From: Pseudomonas marincola
Lineage (GTDB): Bacteria > Pseudomonadota > Gammaproteobacteria > Pseudomonadales > Pseudomonadaceae
Length of the DNA: 64,000 nt
Assembly (NCBI RefSeq): GCF_900116605.1
Contig: NZ_FPBC01000003.1
Span: 62,001-126,000, forward strand
Direction: 5' to 3'
The translations under genes and the position numbers were made by a program. Every line of letters starts with the position of its first letter. Within the stretch, counting starts at the first letter, position 1. The notes below the pieces were generated by a model. That model saw nothing but the letters and a program-made list of their open reading frames with translations. It did not search any database and was not told the origin of the DNA. Below are positions 59,282 through 64,000 of this stretch, piece by piece.

Positions 59282-59752
59282 TCAACCACACAAATAGGTG
59301 CCGGTGCCAACCGCGATCAATTCGCCGTCGTCGTTGTGCAATTCGCTGCGTACCACGGCGACCTTGTTCCCAGAACGCAACAACACCGCGCTGGCGGTGA
59401 AGCGTTTGCCACGGCCGGGGCGCAGGAAGTCGACTCGCAGGTCGATGGTGCCCAGCTTGGACAGGCGCGCCATGCGTTCACTGCCGGAAAGGTGTTGGTG
59501 GCGTTCGAATGCGCCGATCAGCGCCATGGCTCCGCCGGCTACGTCGAGTACCGAGGAGATGACGCCGCCGTGGAGAATGCCCTGAATGAAGTTGCCGATT
59601 AGCTCATCTTTCATGACAAAACTCATAAGTACCAACTCGGGCGAGAGTTGATCGATCTCGATGCCAATCACATTGTTGAATGGGATGCGCTGGAAGAAGC
59701 TGCTGACCGCCTGTTTCAGTTCGTCGGTCAATTCGAAGGGCTGCTGGTTCAT
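59282..59752 (-). CDS. Hotdog-fold thioesterase (PaaI-like)
   Basis: The 156-residue protein has the hotdog signature GNFIQGILHGGVISSVLDVAGGAMA at about 52-77 (quoted segments GILHGGVISS and DVAGGAMA) and RVDFLRPGRGKRFTASA. It probably hydrolyses an acyl-CoA or aryl-CoA; the substrate is unknown. It converges on the hairpin cluster and YaiI-like gene, and is downstream of elbB by 111 bases. Confidence 0.87.
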   Translation of the reverse strand: MNQQPFELTDELKQAVSSFFQRIPFNNVIGIEIDQLSPELVLMSFVMKDELIGNFIQGILHGGVISSVLDVAGGAMALIGAFERHQHLSGSERMARLSKLGTIDLRVDFLRPGRGKRFTASAVLLRSGNKVAVVRSELHNDDGELIAVGTGTYLCG

Positions 59753-59863
59753 GGGTGGCTCGCGTTAACGGAATGGGTCAACGCTGCCGGACAAAACCTG
59801 CCGTGACCAGAGGCACGGCAGGTGTACGGTGATTATTGGCGCAAACGGCCTATGAGCCCCGTT

Positions 59864-60523
59864 TTAGTGCTGAGCCAGTTCCAGCACACGGTCGACCAGC
59901 TTGTAGATACCAGACGCAGCCTGACTGATGGATTGCGCGAGCATGTAGGCCGGCGTCGTGACCAGCTTGTGTTGGCTGTCTTCGACAATTTCGCTGACTT
60001 CACACTCCTGATGCACTGCGCCCATTTTAGTCAGCGCTGTCGCGGTTTCTTCATCTTTGCCGATGGTGCAGGTAATGCCCTGACCAAATATCTTGGCGGC
60101 CATGGCGGGAGCGATGCACATCAGGCCGACTGGTTTCTGTGCGCTGACAAACCCTTGCGCGGCCTTTAAAACGTCGGGCTGAACGGTGCAATTGGCGCCG
60201 GCGATGGCGAAGTCCGAGAGGTTTTTGGCCGCGCCAAAACCGCCGGGAATAATCAGCGCATCGTAGTCGGCTGCGTGCAGTTCACGCACATCTTTGATTT
60301 CGCCACGGGCAATACGCGCCGACTCGACCAGCACATTCCGCGTCTCGCCGGTTTCGTCGCCACTGAAGTGGTCGACCACGTGCATTTGTTCGATATCCGG
60401 GGCGAAGCACTGCACCAATGCGCCGCGCTGATCCAGGCGCAGCAGGGTGATAACGCTCTCGTGGATTTCGGCGCCATCGTAGACGCCACAACCAGACAAA
60501 ATCACCGCAACTTTTTTATTCAT
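59864..60523 (-). CDS. elbB: ElbB (glyoxalase-type, DJ-1 superfamily)
   Basis: The 219-residue protein has MNKKVAVILSGCGVYDGAEI at the start, IIPGGFGAAKNLSDFA, and the nucleophile Cys in PVGLMCIAPAMAAKIFG. This is the ElbB/glyoxalase family that acts on reactive aldehydes, once linked to isoprenoid synthesis. ATG 60523 is preferred over 60562. It is monocistronic or paired with the thioesterase gene. Confidence 0.93.
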   Translation of the reverse strand: MNKKVAVILSGCGVYDGAEIHESVITLLRLDQRGALVQCFAPDIEQMHVVDHFSGDETGETRNVLVESARIARGEIKDVRELHAADYDALIIPGGFGAAKNLSDFAIAGANCTVQPDVLKAAQGFVSAQKPVGLMCIAPAMAAKIFGQGITCTIGKDEETATALTKMGAVHQECEVSEIVEDSQHKLVTTPAYMLAQSISQAASGIYKLVDRVLELAQH

Positions 60524-60761
60524 CAAAGGCTCCTGGGCAAAACATTGGGCCGGGTTGCGCAAGGCAATTGCGGCAGATTATCGGTAAACAATGGAGTGTA
60601 TTTTTACCGGCCAAGTTCAACGCGCGCGATCAGCGTTGTGCTGTATTTGTTCGCGTGGTCACTCTTCGGTATTTCAAATCTGTGTTCGACCTGCGTAGTC
60701 TGCCTGCGCAGGCTTAAATCGGCTTAATTGAACACTTAAATCCAGCATAGCGAAGACTCAG

Positions 60762-61169
60762 ATGTCAGATAGGAAATTACTTTACCGCGCCATAATCCCC
60801 GTACGCTGGGGCGATATGGACAGTTACGGGCATGTGAACAACAGCATTTACATGCAATACATCGAAGAGGCGCGGGTGGCGTGGTTCGAGGAAGTCGGGG
60901 TGGTGATGAATAACGTCCCCAAAGGCCCTGTGGTGCTGCAGATCCAGCACACATTCCTGAAGCCGGTGGTGCACCCTGCAACAGCCTGTGTTGAGCTTTT
61001 TGCTGGCGTTTTGGGGCGCAGCAGCATGGTGCTGGAGCATCGGCTGACCACGCTTGAGCAGCCCGACATTGTGTATGGCGAAGGAAATTGCAAAATCGTC
61101 TGGATCGATCATCAGGCGGGGCATTCGGTGCCGCTGCCGGAGTTCCTGCGCAACGCATTCGCGGACTGA
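60762..61169 (+). CDS. Acyl-CoA thioesterase, YbgC/4-HBA-CoA type
   Basis: The 135-residue hotdog protein has the catalytic Asp in RWGDMDSYGHVNNSIYMQYIE, as in the YbgC and 4-hydroxybenzoyl-CoA thioesterase families. It most likely hydrolyses short or medium acyl-CoA; the substrate is unknown. It diverges from elbB across 238 bases. Confidence 0.9.
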   Translation: MSDRKLLYRAIIPVRWGDMDSYGHVNNSIYMQYIEEARVAWFEEVGVVMNNVPKGPVVLQIQHTFLKPVVHPATACVELFAGVLGRSSMVLEHRLTTLEQPDIVYGEGNCKIVWIDHQAGHSVPLPEFLRNAFAD

Positions 61170-61304
61170 ATCGGCCACATTATTGGCAAATGCGGCTTGA
61201 GTGCCTGCAAGTTTGGCGGGATATGTCGCGGTAATCAGTTGTGGGTTGGGCTAGGATTGACTGCATAAGTTGCCTGCCAATAACTACAAAATGATGGCCG
61301 TGTC

Positions 61305-62540
61305 ATGAACTACATTCTCTTTGCCGTGCCGGTGTTTTTTGCCCTGATTGCGCTTGAACTGCTGGCTGACCGCTGGCGTGGCGTGCGCACCTACGGTTTC
61401 TCCGATGCGCTGAACAGCCTCAGTGCTGGCGTGCTCTCGACCAGCTTGGGGCTGGTGACAGGCGTTGTCGGGCTGCTCACGTACAGCCTGGCCTGGGAGC
61501 ATCTTGGGCTGTTTGAGTTCGACCCTGAGCAGTTCTGGGTCTGGCTGTTTGCGCTGGTCTTCTACGACTTTTGCTATTACTGGCATCACCGCCTTGGCCA
61601 TGAGCGCAATGTGCTCTGGGCGGCGCATTCGGTGCATCACCAGAGTGAAGAATACAATCTGACGACTGCGCTGCGGCAAACCAGCAGCGGCTTCCTCTGC
61701 GGTTGGGTGTTCTATTTGCCGATGGCGATTGTCGGCGTACCGCCGTTGGTGTTCCTGACGGTGGCCGCGATTGATCTGCTCTATCAATTCTGGGTGCACA
61801 CCCGCCATATTGCCAAGCTTGGCTGGTTTGAGTGGGTGTTCGTCAGCCCGTCCAATCATCGTGTGCATCATGCGCAGAACCGGGTCTACATGGACCGCAA
61901 TTACGGCGGCGTGTTGATTATCTGGGACCGGCTGTTTGGAACCTTTCAGGAAGAACTCGACGATGAGCCCGTGGTTTTCGGGGTGACAGTGCCCTTGGCC
62001 AGTTGGAATCCGCTGTGGGCGAACCTGCAGGTGTATGCCTCGCTTTGGCACGACGCCCGACACACGGCGTCGCTCAAGGATAAATTGCGCATCTGGTTTA
62101 TGCGCACCGGCTGGCGACCTGCTGATGTGGCGGCGCGCTTTCCGCAGAGCAAGCCTGATCTGGCCAACTTCGTGAAATTCGATGTGCCGCTGACCACGGC
62201 CAGCAAAGCCTACGCCGTGCTGCAATTGGGCGTGGCTCTGGCGGCGGGCAGTTATCTCATGGCGGTTAGCACGTCGGTCAGGCTGCAGGCATTGTTGCTC
62301 GGTTGCATGTGGATAGCGCTGAGCCTGTTTTGCCTCGGCATGTGGCTGGAGAATCGAGCGGGTTCCCGGCGGTTGGAATGGCTGCGACTCGCCAGCAACT
62401 GGCCGCTGCTGTGGTTGGCCGGGCTTAGCGGGTTACTGGCACTTTCTCCAAGCGCCTGGTTGGTTTTGGGGGTTTACACGCTGATAAATGCTGCGCTGCT
62501 GTGGGGTTTTCAGCGACGCTCGGCGTATGCGCCAGTCTGA
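61305..62540 (+). CDS. Sterol desaturase/fatty acid hydroxylase family membrane protein
   Basis: The 411-residue protein has several membrane helices and the three histidine boxes of the di-iron fatty acid hydroxylase family: HHRLGHE, HSVHHQSEEYN and NHRVHHAQN. It likely hydroxylates or desaturates a lipid; the lipid is unknown. The last 150 residues hold extra membrane helices. It is monocistronic by spacing. Confidence 0.9.
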   Translation: MNYILFAVPVFFALIALELLADRWRGVRTYGFSDALNSLSAGVLSTSLGLVTGVVGLLTYSLAWEHLGLFEFDPEQFWVWLFALVFYDFCYYWHHRLGHERNVLWAAHSVHHQSEEYNLTTALRQTSSGFLCGWVFYLPMAIVGVPPLVFLTVAAIDLLYQFWVHTRHIAKLGWFEWVFVSPSNHRVHHAQNRVYMDRNYGGVLIIWDRLFGTFQEELDDEPVVFGVTVPLASWNPLWANLQVYASLWHDARHTASLKDKLRIWFMRTGWRPADVAARFPQSKPDLANFVKFDVPLTTASKAYAVLQLGVALAAGSYLMAVSTSVRLQALLLGCMWIALSLFCLGMWLENRAGSRRLEWLRLASNWPLLWLAGLSGLLALSPSAWLVLGVYTLINAALLWGFQRRSAYAPV

Positions 62541-62565
62541 CATTCAACTGCACGCGCCTGCTTGA

Positions 62566-63744
<1,179 letters not shown>

Positions 63745-63761
63745 TCCCACAAGGACAAACC

Positions 63762-64000
63762 ATGAATATCGAAGGACTCAGCAGCAACGAAGTGGTTGAG
63801 CTGCCAGAAGCGCAAGTGGTCACTGCCGAGGTGCCCGCCGAGACCCCTGCGGTGGTCGAGTCAACGCCGCCTGCGCCGCCACTGGTGGTGCCGAGCCTGG
63901 ATGACAGCAGCCTGTACATTCATCGTGAATTGTCGCAGTTGCAGTTCAACATCCGCGTGCTTGAGCAGGCGTTGGATGAGTCCTATCCGTTGCTGGAGCG
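63762..64000 (+). CDS. ppk1: Polyphosphate kinase 1, N-terminal fragment
   Basis: The 79 visible residues start MNIEGLSSNEVVELPEAQ, then an acidic/Pro-rich leader and the Ppk N-terminal segment YIHRELSQLQFNIRVLEQALD. AAGGA precedes the ATG. The gene is cut by the window edge. It makes polyphosphate from ATP, and lies 17 bases after hemB, so it is probably co-transcribed. Confidence 0.93.
   Translation, partial: MNIEGLSSNEVVELPEAQVVTAEVPAETPAVVESTPPAPPLVVPSLDDSSLYIHRELSQLQFNIRVLEQALDESYPLLE

Overview
The window looks like core chromosome of a Pseudomonas (Gammaproteobacteria). The evidence is the gene content and order: algZ-algR-hemC-hemD-hemX-hemY-dsbH-rsd(algQ)-algP, the lptM-lysA-dapF-DUF484-xerC block, cyaY/rnk/cyaA, glnK-amtB, sutA, dadR/dadA/dadX, and rep beside a GGDEF-EAL gene. 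As I recall it, this is broadly the arrangement of P. aeruginosa PAO1 from about PA5242 to PA5308, in the same relative order. Codon use is uniform and GC-rich. I saw no rRNA, tRNA, CRISPR array, prophage, IS element or integron. The window cuts an MFS transporter at the left end and ppk1 at the right end.

Layout. 1-6.2 kb is accessory-type metabolism and regulation: MFS tail, MocR regulator, DUF1127, PfpI-like protein, PuuB-like flavoprotein, YkgJ-like protein, LysR and a VOC protein. 6.3-10.4 kb is D-amino-acid catabolism: dadR diverging from dadA-ridA-like-dadX, then an XRE-cupin regulator. 10.5-18 kb holds cytochrome c5, a 711-residue acetyl-CoA hydrolase/transferase, xpt, rep and an EAL phosphodiesterase. 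18-23.7 kb holds a MATE exporter, a second flavoprotein oxidase, a LysR regulator, a class I glutamine amidotransferase-like hydrolase and a DUF427 protein. 23.7-29.6 kb holds comM, ubiK, glnK, two different ammonium transporters and sutA. 29.7-34.2 kb is the lysine/DAP and XerC operon. 34.6-42.4 kb holds cyaY, rnk, cyaA, small conserved genes, a GST and argH. 42.8-51.7 kb is the alginate/virulence regulators with the heme operon. 51.6-64 kb holds an ABC-F ATPase, TerC, LysE, SDR, a cytochrome c-FTR1 fusion, several small enzymes, hemB and the start of ppk1.

How it works together. Three nitrogen themes recur: D-Ala/L-Ala turnover (dadR-dadA-dadX), ammonium sensing and uptake (glnK-amtB1-amtB2, with a candidate NtrC/sigma-54 promoter), and scattered relatives of the Puu gamma-glutamyl-polyamine pathway (PuuB-, PuuR- and PuuD-like). 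Heme synthesis is represented by hemC, hemD, hemX, hemY and hemB. Transcriptional control of slow growth and mucoidy is represented by SutA, Rsd/AlgQ, AlgZ/AlgR, AlgP and Rnk.

I found no convincing new multi-gene defence or mobile system. The items most worth a second look are the tandem divergent amtB pair with its promoter, a compact cluster of nested hairpins at 59.08-59.20 kb, the algP repeat tract, the EAL protein with an altered GGDEF motif, and the acetyl-CoA hydrolase sitting between cytochrome c5 and xpt.
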